Assembly: GCF_014636935.1 (NCBI RefSeq)
Contig: NZ_BMES01000002.1
Location: forward strand, 1,857,148 to 1,921,147
Reading direction: 5' to 3'
From: Alsobacter metallidurans
GTDB taxonomy: Bacteria > Pseudomonadota > Alphaproteobacteria > Rhizobiales > Beijerinckiaceae
DNA length: 64,000 bases
In this document: positions 16,376 to 24,752 of the stretch, in pieces
Position numbering within the stretch: the stretch's first letter is position 1
Layout of the letters: each line of letters begins with the position of its first letter
Position numbers and translations under genes: made by a program
Notes under the pieces: model-generated
Seen by the model: the letters and a program-made list of their open reading frames with translations, nothing else
Database searches by the model: none
Told to the model about the DNA's origin: nothing

Positions 16376-17191
16376 ATGGCCAAGGTCTTGGTCGTGACTT
16401 CGGGCAAGGGGGGCGTGGGAAAGACCACCTCCACGGCCGCTCTCGGCGCCGCGCTGGCGCAGAGCGGGCAGAGCGTCGTCGTGGTCGACTTTGATGTCGG
16501 CTTGCGCAACCTGGATCTCGTGATGGGCGCTGAGCGCCGGGTCGTCTACGACCTCATCAACGTGACGCAGGGCGACGCCAAGCTCTCGCAGGCGCTGATC
16601 CGCGACAAGCGGCTCGACACCCTTCACCTGCTGCCCGCCTCCCAGACGCGCGACAAGGACGCGCTGACGGAGGAAGGCGTCGCCAAGGTGATGGAAGAGT
16701 TGCGCGCCAAGTTCGACTGGGTGATCTGCGACAGCCCGGCCGGCATCGAGCGCGGCGCCTGGCTGGCCATGCGGCACGCCGACGTGGCGGTCGTGGTGAC
16801 CAACCCGGAAGTCTCCTCCGTGCGCGACAGCGACCGCATCATCGGACTGCTCGACTCCAAGACGCTGAAGGCCGAGCGCGGCGAGCGCATGGAGAAGCAC
16901 CTGCTGCTCACCCGCTACGACACCGGCCGGGCCGAGCGTGGCGAGATGCTCAAGGTCGACGACGTTCTCGAGATCCTGTCGATCCCGCTGCTCGGCATCA
17001 TCCCGGAGAGCGAAGAGGTGCTGCGCGCCTCCAACCTGGGCACGCCCGTCACCCTCTCCAACCCGGCCAGCACCCCGGCCCGCGCCTATTCGGATGCGGC
17101 CAAGCGGCTGAACGGCGAGAGCATCACCATGATGGTGCCGCAGAACCGCCGGAGCCTCTTCGGCAAGCTGTTCGGAAGGAAGGCTGCATGA
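16376..17191 (+). CDS. minD: Septum-site ATPase MinD
   Basis: 271 residues. Deviant Walker [10 protein letters not shown] (10-18), switch I/II-type [18 protein letters not shown] and [11 protein letters not shown], and a C-terminal region ([26 protein letters not shown]) compatible with an amphipathic membrane-targeting helix. It recruits MinC to the membrane and oscillates with MinE. ATG 16376 is chosen over GTG 16352 because GAGGAGG lies ~10 bases upstream and MinD proteins begin at MAKVLVV. Its stop overlaps the minE start. Confidence 0.96.
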   Translation: MAKVLVVTSGKGGVGKTTSTAALGAALAQSGQSVVVVDFDVGLRNLDLVMGAERRVVYDLINVTQGDAKLSQALIRDKRLDTLHLLPASQTRDKDALTEEGVAKVMEELRAKFDWVICDSPAGIERGAWLAMRHADVAVVVTNPEVSSVRDSDRIIGLLDSKTLKAERGERMEKHLLLTRYDTGRAERGEMLKVDDVLEILSIPLLGIIPESEEVLRASNLGTPVTLSNPASTPARAYSDAAKRLNGESITMMVPQNRRSLFGKLFGRKAA

Positions 17192-17460
17192 GCATCCTGA
17201 GCTTCTTCAACCGCCGGACCTCTGCCCCCGTTGCGCGCGACAGGCTCCAGATCCTGCTCGCGCACGAACGCGCCATGGTGGGCCAGAACGATCTGGTGGG
17301 GGTGCTCCGCGAGGAGATCCTCGCCGTGATCGCCAAGCACGTGCAGGTGGAGCCCGAGCACGTGCGGGTGAAAATGGAACGCGGAGACGCCATCTCGACC
17401 CTCGAGGTCGAGGTCGACATCCCCGCCCAGGCGAAAGTGCGCATCGCGCTCTCGGCGTGA
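17188..17460 (+). CDS. minE: MinD topological-specificity factor MinE
   Basis: 90 residues. The anti-MinCD segment [20 protein letters not shown] is followed by the dimerisation domain ([40 protein letters not shown] in pieces). It stimulates MinD ATPase and confines division inhibition to the poles. ATGA overlap with minD. Confidence 0.95.
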   Translation: MSILSFFNRRTSAPVARDRLQILLAHERAMVGQNDLVGVLREEILAVIAKHVQVEPEHVRVKMERGDAISTLEVEVDIPAQAKVRIALSA

Positions 17461-17483
17461 GCCGCCGCACGGAAACGAGCTGA

Positions 17484-17507
17484 ACGGCCGCCACGCGCGG
17501 CCGTTTT
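17484..17507 (+). terminator. Rho-independent terminator after minE
   Basis: ACGGCCGC (17484-17491) and GCGGCCGT (17497-17504) form an 8-bp GC stem with a five-base loop, followed by TTT, about 25 bp past the minE stop. Confidence 0.75.
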
Positions 17508-17520
17508 GCGTTTGGGGCTG

Positions 17521-17640
17521 CAGCCCTCACCCCAGCCCTCTCCCTGTTCCAGGGAGAGGGGGCGCGACGAGGCTCACCGCAGGGCGCGCCCTTCGCCCCG
17601 GTACGGGGAGAAGGTGGCCCGAAGGGCCGGATGAGGGGCA
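17521..17640. repeat. RIME-like intergenic palindromic element, copy 1
   Basis: Contains the core GGTGGCCCGAAGGGCCGG followed by ATGAGGGG, a CCCTCTCCC...GGGAGAGGG hairpin and a CCCCGGTACGGGG hairpin. The same core occurs at 27569-27709. It resembles the Rhizobium-specific intergenic mosaic elements. Located between minE and the convergent enolase-superfamily gene. Confidence 0.65.
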
Positions 17641-17647
17641 GCTCCCC

Positions 17648-18757
17648 CTACCCCACCTGCGTCGCCTTGAGCCGATCCTCGTCCGGCGCATAGCCGAGCC
17701 CCGGCGCGTCCGGCATCACGATCCAGCCCTCCGCGTCCACGCGCAGCGGCTCGGCCATCATGTAGTCGCGGCGGTCCAGCCCCCATTCGGGCGGGTCATA
17801 GGGATACTCGAGGAAAACGCCCTCCGTAAGCCCGCAGACCAGGTGGGCGTTGGCTGTCACCCCCATGCCGTTGGTCCAGGTGTGCGGCGTGAACACGAGG
17901 TTCGCGGCCTGCGCCATGGCGGCGATGCGGCGAAGCCCCGTGATGCCGCCCACCAGCGCGGCGTCCGGCTGCACCACGTCGAGGCACCCGTCCGCGATGA
18001 GGTCGCGGAACTCATAGAGCTCACGCGTCATCTCGCCGCCCGCGATCCGCACGGAGGTCATCTCGCGCAGGCGGCGCATGCCCTCGCGGTCGGCGCGGTG
18101 CAGCGGCTCCTCCATCCAGTACACGCCGAGCCGCTCCAGCTCGCGCGCCACCGGCAGGGCGTCCTTCAGCGACCAGGCCGGGTAGGTGTCCCACGGCATG
18201 CGCCAGCCCTGGTTGCAGTCCACCATGAGCTCCAGCCGGTCGCCCACCCGCGCCCGCACGGCCTCCAGCGCCCGGATGTCCTTGCGCCAGTCGCCCCGAT
18301 GAAAGCGGATCTTCAGCGCCCGAAAGCCCTGCGCGAGGTAGCCCTCGGCCGCCTCGGAGAGCGCGGCGGGATCGCGCAGCGTGCCGGACGACGCATAGGC
18401 GCGCACCCGGTCGGTGAGGCCGCCGAGCAGCTTGAAGACCGGCTGGCCCGTGACCTTGCCGGCGAGGTCCCACAACGCGAGGTCCAGTGGCCAGCAGCGG
18501 CCATAATGAAACTGGATGTTCTCCAGCACCCGGTAGTGCCGCTCGATCGCGAGCGGGTCCTGCCCGACGAACAGGTGCTCGTGCCCGGCGAAGCCCACCA
18601 TCAGGTCGCCCGAGCCGACGCCCGTGATCCCCTCGTCCGTGTGCACGCGCACCACCGTGGCGTCGAACGACGTGCGCGGCTTGGTGTCCCAGCTGGCGTG
18701 GAAGGGCGGATCGTAGTCGAGCCGGTGCTGCGTGATCTCGATGCCGGTGATCTTCAT
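17648..18757 (-). CDS. Mandelate racemase/muconate-lactonizing-type enolase superfamily enzyme
   Basis: 369 residues. Ligands and bases of the mandelate racemase subgroup are visible: K-x-R (ALKIRFHRGDW), metal ligands Asp (MVDCNQGW), Glu (MEEPLHR), Glu (AGGEMTRE), then QPDAALVGGI and the catalytic His in FTPHTWTNGMG. It should abstract a proton alpha to a carboxylate with Mg2+; acid sugar dehydratase or racemase are the usual outcomes. Substrate unknown. It follows the Fe-alcohol dehydrogenase by 9 bp at the end of an operon starting with a demethylating dehydrogenase. Confidence 0.85.
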   Translation of the reverse strand: MKITGIEITQHRLDYDPPFHASWDTKPRTSFDATVVRVHTDEGITGVGSGDLMVGFAGHEHLFVGQDPLAIERHYRVLENIQFHYGRCWPLDLALWDLAGKVTGQPVFKLLGGLTDRVRAYASSGTLRDPAALSEAAEGYLAQGFRALKIRFHRGDWRKDIRALEAVRARVGDRLELMVDCNQGWRMPWDTYPAWSLKDALPVARELERLGVYWMEEPLHRADREGMRRLREMTSVRIAGGEMTRELYEFRDLIADGCLDVVQPDAALVGGITGLRRIAAMAQAANLVFTPHTWTNGMGVTANAHLVCGLTEGVFLEYPYDPPEWGLDRRDYMMAEPLRVDAEGWIVMPDAPGLGYAPDEDRLKATQVG

Positions 18758-18766
18758 GGCTCGCCC

Positions 18767-19915
18767 TCAGCTCTGGCTCAGCACGGTCGCCGCGAACGCG
18801 TCGATGTCGGCGTCCTTCACGGGGCGGCGATTGGAGCGCCGCATGGCCTCGTTCTCGGGCCGGCGCATCTGCGCGGCCAGCATCGCGGGCGAAACGCCCT
18901 CGCAGTCTCGCGCCAGCGAGATCGCCACGCCGGTGGCCCGCATCAGCCGCTCGAAGGCGACGGGGACGCGCGCCGCGTCCGCCGCCTCGCCCATGGCGGC
19001 CGCGACCGCCGCGAAGGGCCCGTCGTCGCCTTGGACGTTCCACGCCAGCGTCGCCACCATGGCGCATCCCACCGCGCGGCCGTGGTGGATGGGCCGCAAG
19101 GAGCCGAGCGCGTGGCCGATGGTGTGGCCGATCGCCGTGCCGGCGTTGTCGATCGCGACGCCGCCGAAAGCCGCCGCCAGTTGCATCGCGGCGCGGGCCT
19201 CGAGGTCTCCGGGATGCGTCACGGCGCGCTCCAGGTTGCCGGCCGCGAGCCGGATCGCCGCATGCGCGTAGACGTCGTTGGCCGCGCTGCGATTGTGGTT
19301 GGTGGAGGCCTCGATGGCATGCACCAGCGCGTCCACGCCCGTGGCCGCCGTGAGGTGCGGCGGCAGGCCCACAGTCAGCGCCGGATCCAGCACGATGCGG
19401 GCGGCCTTGAGTTCGTCGCCCCAGAACCACTGCTTGGAGCCGTCCGGCCCGCTCACGATCGCGACCCGCGTGGTTTCCGAGCCGGTGCCCGATGTGGTCG
19501 GAACGCAGATCACCGGCAACGCGCCGGCCGGCAACGGCGCGGCGCACAGCGCATATGTCATCGCGGGCGCGGCCGAGCCCGCCACGGCGGCGATCAGCTT
19601 GCCGGCGTCCATAGCGGAGCCGCCGCCGAGAGCCACCACGGCGCGCGCGCCGGCCTCGCGCGCAAGCGCCGCCCCGGCGTCCACCTGCGCGTGCGTGGGG
19701 TCGCTCTTGACGTCGGCGAAGAGCACGGCCCCGAGCCCGGCGGCCCGCAGCGCCGCCAAAGCCTCGTCCACCATGCCGGACGCCTGGAGGCCTGGATCGG
19801 CGACCAGCAGCACCGCCGCGCCCGGGCCCGTGAGGGTCGCGGCTTGAGCGCCGATCTCGCCCAGCGCCCCCGCCCCCTGGATCATCGTCGGTATGCGATC
19901 GAGCGTCGCCGCCAT
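18767..19915 (-). CDS. Iron-type alcohol dehydrogenase / maleylacetate reductase family
   Basis: 382 residues. NAD-binding GGGSAMDAGK, PTTSGTGSETT, and Fe ligand positions ATGVDALVHAIEA (Asp, His) and GHTIGHALGSL...HHGRAV (His, His). Group III Fe-ADH and maleylacetate reductase share this form; the substrate cannot be fixed. It lies between the HyuA-like gene (62 bp gap) and the enolase-superfamily gene (9 bp), probably one operon. Confidence 0.85.
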   Translation of the reverse strand: MAATLDRIPTMIQGAGALGEIGAQAATLTGPGAAVLLVADPGLQASGMVDEALAALRAAGLGAVLFADVKSDPTHAQVDAGAALAREAGARAVVALGGGSAMDAGKLIAAVAGSAAPAMTYALCAAPLPAGALPVICVPTTSGTGSETTRVAIVSGPDGSKQWFWGDELKAARIVLDPALTVGLPPHLTAATGVDALVHAIEASTNHNRSAANDVYAHAAIRLAAGNLERAVTHPGDLEARAAMQLAAAFGGVAIDNAGTAIGHTIGHALGSLRPIHHGRAVGCAMVATLAWNVQGDDGPFAAVAAAMGEAADAARVPVAFERLMRATGVAISLARDCEGVSPAMLAAQMRRPENEAMRRSNRRPVKDADIDAFAATVLSQS

Positions 19916-19977
19916 GCTGTTTCCCCTCCGGCGCCACGCGCCCCCGCCAGCCTAGCTTGCGCTGGCCGCCCCGCAAG

Positions 19978-21996
19978 TTACTCGGCCAGCGGCGTGCCCC
20001 AGCACTCCGCCACAACCGTCGCGGCCACGAGCCCGCGGTCCCCCTCCATGCCGGGCAAGTCGACCCGGTCCACGTGGACGTCGACCTCCGGCGCCGATCC
20101 GCCCATTGCGAGCGCCCTTGCGCGCGCCGCCTCCACGGCGATGTCGCGCGCCCGAGCCAGCGCTTCGGTGGGATCGCTCATCGCGACGGGCTCGCCCTCG
20201 GCGTGGATGCGGTACGCGCCAACGCCCGAGGACGAAATGTCCACCACCGCCTGCGCCTTCACGACGCCCACCGCCGCCCCCACCGCGTTGGCGACGTCCC
20301 CATGCGGGGGCAGCACGACTTCGCTCCCGAGCCGCCGGCCCACCTCCGGATAAAACACCGGCGCCGGCCCGCCCACCGCCACCACGGGAGCGACGGGCCC
20401 GATCGCGACCCGCAGGTTGCGCCAGCGCCCCTGCCCGCTTGCGACCGCGTCCACAAGCCCGGCGGCGTCGCCGTCCAGCGCCTCGCCGGCGAGCGCCTCC
20501 ACGATCACGCGCGCCGACTTGGCCGCGGTGGCGTCGAACACCTCGGCGGCGAAGCGCCGAGCCGCCGCGTCCGCCTCGGCCGGCCCGAGCGGACCCGCCA
20601 TCCGCAAGCGCCGCTCCAACACCAGCGCGCCGACCCGCGCGCCCTCGGCTGACCATTGGCCCTGCAATCCCAGCACATGCGCGGCGTCGCTGGGCGTGAA
20701 CCCCGCCACCGCGATCCGCCCGGCCCCCACCAGCCGCGCCAGCGCTTTCTGCTGCAGTGGCCCATGGATCACGTCGCCCATCGGCGCCGGCCCTTTGTTC
20801 ACCGCGGCCAGGATGTCACGCTCCCGCGCGGCGCTCTCGCCCGGGTCGGCGCCCGCCTGCCCGAACGGCCGCAGCAGGAACTTGCCCGCATAGGGCGCGC
20901 CTTCGGGATCGTTGAGCTGCGCCTGGAGCCGGCGCAGCACGTCCGGATGCCGGTGCGCCAGCAGCGACAGCGGCACGACCTTGCCGCTCGACAGCCCCAC
21001 CCGGTTGCGGGCGTCCACCAGCACCTCGCTGTCGCCGCCCAGCCCGAAGGTCCGCATCGCGATGGCGCGCACCAGCGTGCGCCGCCCGCCGACCTGCGCG
21101 CCCTCGCGGTCGAGCCTAGGCCAGCCGTTCTCCAGCACGGCGACGTCCGTGGTGGTGCCGCCCACGTCCGAGATCACGAAGTCTGACAGGCCGGACAAAA
21201 ACTTGGCCCCGATCACGCTCGCGGACGGGCCGGACAGGATGGTTTCAATCGGCCGCAGCGCCACCGCCTCGGCGGGCGCCAGCGTGCCGTCGCCCTTAAC
21301 GACCATCAGCGGCGCGGCCACGCCATGGCGCGCCATGGCGGCGCGCACCGCCCCGATCAGCGCCGTGATGGCCCCGATGATGCGGGCGTTCAGCGCCGCC
21401 GTGAGCGCCCGCCGCGGCGCGTCCAGCGCATGCGCGAGCTCGCTGGAGAGCGTCGCCGGACGGCCCGCGATGCGCTCCACGATCGCGCGCGCCTGCCGCT
21501 CGTGGCCCGGGTTGCGCACCGACCATTGCGACGCCACCGCGTAGGCCCCGACTTGGCTGGCGGTCTCGCGCACGAAGGCTTCCAGCTCGGCGACGTCGAG
21601 CCGCGCGGCCTCGCCGCCGCCGTGGTCGTGCCCACCCGCGAAGCGGCCGATCCGCGTCCCCGGCAGCGCCCTGGCGATGTCGGTCCGCTCCGCCATGGCG
21701 TCGTCGAAGCCGATCAGGATGGCGGCGACCGGCGAGCCGTGCCCCTCCACGATCGCATTGGTGGCCAGCGTGGTGGAAAGCGACACCAGCGCGATGTCGC
21801 GGCCCTCGAGCCCGCCCGGCCGCCTCTCGCCGGCCGCCGCCAGCACCCGGTCCAGCGCCTCCCGGACCCCGATCGCGAGGTCGCCCTTGGTGGTGAGCGC
21901 CTTGGCCTTGGCGAGCACCCGCCGGGCGCCCGCGTCCACCACCACGGCGTCCGTATAGGTCCCGCCCGTGTCGATCCCGACGACGAGGCGTGTCAC
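19978..21996 (-). CDS. Hydantoinase/oxoprolinase A family ATPase (HyuA-like)
   Basis: 672 residues. N-terminal Hydant_A_N with VVGIDTGGTYTDAVVVDAG at the start and SLSTTLATNAIVEG, then the Hydantoinase_A core with VISDVGGTTTDVAVLENG (ASKHA-type phosphate loop) and FGLGGDSEV. The family opens cyclic amides (N-methylhydantoin, 5-oxoproline) or carboxylates ketones with ATP, normally with a HyuB partner; no HyuB is encoded here. GTG 21996 overlaps the upstream gene's TGA (GTGA), so it is co-translated with the FAD/GcvT dehydrogenase. That neighbour suggests creatinine/N-methylhydantoin to sarcosine chemistry as one hypothesis. Confidence 0.8.
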   Translation of the reverse strand: MTRLVVGIDTGGTYTDAVVVDAGARRVLAKAKALTTKGDLAIGVREALDRVLAAAGERRPGGLEGRDIALVSLSTTLATNAIVEGHGSPVAAILIGFDDAMAERTDIARALPGTRIGRFAGGHDHGGGEAARLDVAELEAFVRETASQVGAYAVASQWSVRNPGHERQARAIVERIAGRPATLSSELAHALDAPRRALTAALNARIIGAITALIGAVRAAMARHGVAAPLMVVKGDGTLAPAEAVALRPIETILSGPSASVIGAKFLSGLSDFVISDVGGTTTDVAVLENGWPRLDREGAQVGGRRTLVRAIAMRTFGLGGDSEVLVDARNRVGLSSGKVVPLSLLAHRHPDVLRRLQAQLNDPEGAPYAGKFLLRPFGQAGADPGESAARERDILAAVNKGPAPMGDVIHGPLQQKALARLVGAGRIAVAGFTPSDAAHVLGLQGQWSAEGARVGALVLERRLRMAGPLGPAEADAAARRFAAEVFDATAAKSARVIVEALAGEALDGDAAGLVDAVASGQGRWRNLRVAIGPVAPVVAVGGPAPVFYPEVGRRLGSEVVLPPHGDVANAVGAAVGVVKAQAVVDISSSGVGAYRIHAEGEPVAMSDPTEALARARDIAVEAARARALAMGGSAPEVDVHVDRVDLPGMEGDRGLVAATVVAECWGTPLAE

Positions 21997-24506
21997 GCCC
22001 TCAGCCGCTCGTTCTGCGGATCGAAGGGGCTTTCCTCCACCACCGTGCAGCGGCGCTTTTCGCCCAGGATGGTGATTTCCAGCTCCTGCCCGATCTCGCC
22101 GAGATCCGGCCGCACCATGCCGAGCGCCAGCGACTTGCCGCAGCGCCAGCCATAGCCGCCCGAGGTGGAGCGGCCGATGAGGTCTCCGTTGAGCCACAGC
22201 GGCTCCGACCCGCGCGCGTCCGCGTCCGTCACGCCATGCACCTCCAGGGTGACGAAACGGTTCTTGAACCCGCGCTCGCGCCACGCCACCAGGGCGTCGC
22301 GGCCGATGAACGCGCCCTTGTTGGGATGCACGAAGCGATCGAGCCCGGATTCCAGCGCCGAATACTCGATCGAGAGCTCGCGCGGGATCAGCCGATAGCT
22401 CTTCTCCAGCCGCAGGCTGTCCATGGCCTTGATGCCGAAGGGCCGGATGCCATACGGCTTGCCGGCCTCCATCAGCCTGTCGAAGATGTAGTTCTGCGTC
22501 TCGATGGAATGGTGCAGTTCGAAGCCGAGCTCGCCCACGAAGTTGACGCGTAGCGCCCGCGCCGACGCCGCCCCCACCGAGATCGTCTGCCCGGACAGCC
22601 ACGGGAACGCGGCGTTTGACAGGTCCGTGTCGGTCAGACTCTGCAGCACCTCGCGCGAGCGCGGCCCGGCCAGCACCAGCACGCCGTACTGCGTCGTCAC
22701 CTTCTGCAGATCGACCGAGCCGTCGCGCGGCCGCAGCTTATGCAGGTAGTCCCAGTCGTGCCGCTCATAAGCGCCTGCGCCGACGAGATAGAAGCTCTGT
22801 GGCCCGATGCGCAGCACCGTGAACTCGCACCGCACGCCGCCGTTCTGCGACAGCAGATGCGTCAGCGCCAGCCGGCCGATCTTCTTGGGGATCCGGTTCG
22901 CCAGGATGGAGTCGAGCCAGGCCTCTGCGCCCGGCCCGCTCACCACGTATTTGGCGAAGGCCGACATGTCCTGCAGGCCGACATTCTCGGTCACGTTGCG
23001 GCATTCCTCGCCGACGAACGGGAAGTAGTTGGAGCGGCGGAAACTCCAGCGCTCCTTCACCTTGCCGTCGCTCGTCGCCGGCGCGTGGTTCTCGTTGGTG
23101 AGCACGTCGTCGACGTTCAACTCTTCCGCCGGAACCTCGTAGCCGGGAGGCGCGAACCAGCCCGGCCGCTCCCAGCCGTACACGGAGCCGAACACGGCCC
23201 CGAGCGCCTTCATGCGGTCGTAGCAGGGCGTCTGGCGCAGCGGCCTTGCTGCGGCGCGCTCCTCGTCCGGATAATGAGTGGTGAAGACGTTGGCGTAGGC
23301 CTCCTCGTTCTTGGCGCGCAGGTAGCCGCGCGACGCGTAGGGGCCGAAGCGGCGTGGGTCGACGCCCATCATGTCGATCGTCGGCTCGCCGTCCACGATC
23401 CACTCGGCGAGCTGCCAGCCGGCGCCGCCGGCCGCCGTGACGCCGAAGGAATGGCCCTCGTTGAGCCAGAAGTTCTTCAGCCCCCAGGCCGGCCCGATGA
23501 TCGGGCTGCCGTCCGGCGTATACGCGATGGCGCCGTTATAGATCTTCTTGATGCCGACCTCGCCGAAGGCCGGCACGCGCGTGATGGCGGTCTCGATGTG
23601 CGGCGCCAACCGGTCGAGGTCCTCCTGGAACAGCTCGTACTCGCTCTGCGCGTCGGGTCCGTCCACATAGCAGCAGGGGGCGCCGACCTCGTAGGGCCCG
23701 AGCAGCAGGCCGCCGGCTTCCTCGCGCATGTACCAGGAGCTGTCGCTCTCGCGCAGCACGCCCATCTCGGGCAGGCCGTTGCGCTTGCGCTCCTGGATGG
23801 CCGGATGCGGCTCGGTGACGATGTACTGGTGCTCCACCGGGATCACCGGCACGTCCAGCCCCACCATCTGGCCGGTCTTGCGCGCGAAGTTGCCCGTGGC
23901 CGACACCACGTGCTCGCAAGTGATGTCGCCCTTGTCGGTCTTCACCAGCCACTCGCCGGACGGCGTCTGCTCGATGCCGAGCACGGCCGTATAGCGGTGG
24001 ATCTCGGCGCCGCGGCTGCGCGCCCCCTTGGCCAGCGCCTGCGTGAGGTCGGCCGGCTGGATGTAGCCGTCCTGCGGATGCTGGATCGCGCCCAGGATGC
24101 CGTCCGTCTCGCACAGCGGCCAAATCTCCTTCAGCTGCGCGGGCGTCAGGACGTTGACCTCGATCCCGCCGATCGTCCGGGCGACGCCGGCGTAGTACAT
24201 GAACTCGTCCCACCGCGCCTTGGTGCGGGCGAGCCGGATGTTGGACACCTGCCGGAAGCCGACATTCTGGCCGGTCTCGGCCTCCAGCGTGGCGTAGAGG
24301 CCCACCGAGTATTTGTGGATCTGCCCCACCGAGTAGCTCATGTTGAACAAGGGCAGCAGGCCGGCCGCGTGCCAGGTCGAGCCCGAGGTCAGCTCCTTGC
24401 GCTCGAGCAGCACCACGTCCGACCAGCCCTTGCGGGCCAGGTGATAGAGCGTCGAGACGCCCACCACGCCGCCGCCGATCACGACCACGCGCGCGTGTGA
24501 TTTCAT
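21993..24506 (-). CDS. Dimethylglycine/sarcosine dehydrogenase-type FAD + GcvT protein, copy 1
   Basis: 837 residues. N-terminal FAD-binding DAO domain (VVVIGGGVVGVSTLYHLARKG, residues ~7-27), then GSTWHAAGLL, the region of the covalently flavinylated His in dimethylglycine dehydrogenase. FAO_M region mid-protein; C-terminal GCV_T/GCV_T_C (GELGFELHHSIETQNYIFDRL, MDSLRLEKSYRLIPRE). Such enzymes oxidise N-methyl groups and load them onto tetrahydrofolate as methylene-THF. ATG 24506 is chosen since the FAD motif begins right after. First of a four-gene minus-strand operon and divergent from mttB copy 1. Confidence 0.88.
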   Translation of the reverse strand: MKSHARVVVIGGGVVGVSTLYHLARKGWSDVVLLERKELTSGSTWHAAGLLPLFNMSYSVGQIHKYSVGLYATLEAETGQNVGFRQVSNIRLARTKARWDEFMYYAGVARTIGGIEVNVLTPAQLKEIWPLCETDGILGAIQHPQDGYIQPADLTQALAKGARSRGAEIHRYTAVLGIEQTPSGEWLVKTDKGDITCEHVVSATGNFARKTGQMVGLDVPVIPVEHQYIVTEPHPAIQERKRNGLPEMGVLRESDSSWYMREEAGGLLLGPYEVGAPCCYVDGPDAQSEYELFQEDLDRLAPHIETAITRVPAFGEVGIKKIYNGAIAYTPDGSPIIGPAWGLKNFWLNEGHSFGVTAAGGAGWQLAEWIVDGEPTIDMMGVDPRRFGPYASRGYLRAKNEEAYANVFTTHYPDEERAAARPLRQTPCYDRMKALGAVFGSVYGWERPGWFAPPGYEVPAEELNVDDVLTNENHAPATSDGKVKERWSFRRSNYFPFVGEECRNVTENVGLQDMSAFAKYVVSGPGAEAWLDSILANRIPKKIGRLALTHLLSQNGGVRCEFTVLRIGPQSFYLVGAGAYERHDWDYLHKLRPRDGSVDLQKVTTQYGVLVLAGPRSREVLQSLTDTDLSNAAFPWLSGQTISVGAASARALRVNFVGELGFELHHSIETQNYIFDRLMEAGKPYGIRPFGIKAMDSLRLEKSYRLIPRELSIEYSALESGLDRFVHPNKGAFIGRDALVAWRERGFKNRFVTLEVHGVTDADARGSEPLWLNGDLIGRSTSGGYGWRCGKSLALGMVRPDLGEIGQELEITILGEKRRCTVVEESPFDPQNERLRA

Positions 24507-24561
24507 GGTCCTGTTTCCCTCGACACCAACGATCCGGCCCGCCGGCTCCGCCGACGCCGTA

Positions 24562-24578
24562 GCCTCGACTGTCGAGGC
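24562..24578. promoter_or_regulatory. Palindromic operator candidate, distal copy
   Basis: GCCTCGACTGTCGAGGC is a palindrome with 8-bp arms about one central base. It lies in the 246-bp divergent region between the copy-1 dehydrogenase and the MttB-family gene and shares the core CGACTGTCG with 24611-24621. Confidence 0.55.
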
Positions 24579-24610
24579 CCGCCGCGCAAGCGGCTCACCG
24601 CCCCCCGACC

Positions 24611-24621
24611 CCGACTGTCGG
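24611..24621. promoter_or_regulatory. Palindromic operator candidate, second copy
   Basis: CCGACTGTCGG, 5-bp arms about one base, repeats the CGACTGTCG core. Its centre is 46 bp from the centre of the first palindrome. Two spaced copies in one divergent promoter region suggest cooperative binding of a dimeric regulator. Confidence 0.5.
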
Positions 24622-24752
24622 ATGCGCGCCATGACGGTCGCCGCCGGACAATTCAGCGCCGCCCCCGTGCGAGGACAAGTCGCATCCCGCGCCTAGCGTG
24701 TCGCAAAGCGGCTCGCATCCCTGGCGAGCCGCGCGAGCAGGCGAGGAACCGC

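Noticed and set aside
17843-20353. 836-residue plus-strand open frame opposite the enolase and Fe-ADH genes
   Set aside because: Antisense shadow of two well-supported minus-strand genes in GC-rich DNA; His/Arg/Gly-rich sequence with no domain.
21997-22602. Longer N-terminus for the HyuA-like protein
   Set aside because: It would lie within the GcvT domain of the upstream gene; GTG 21996 gives the family start VVGIDTGGTYTD and a GTGA overlap.
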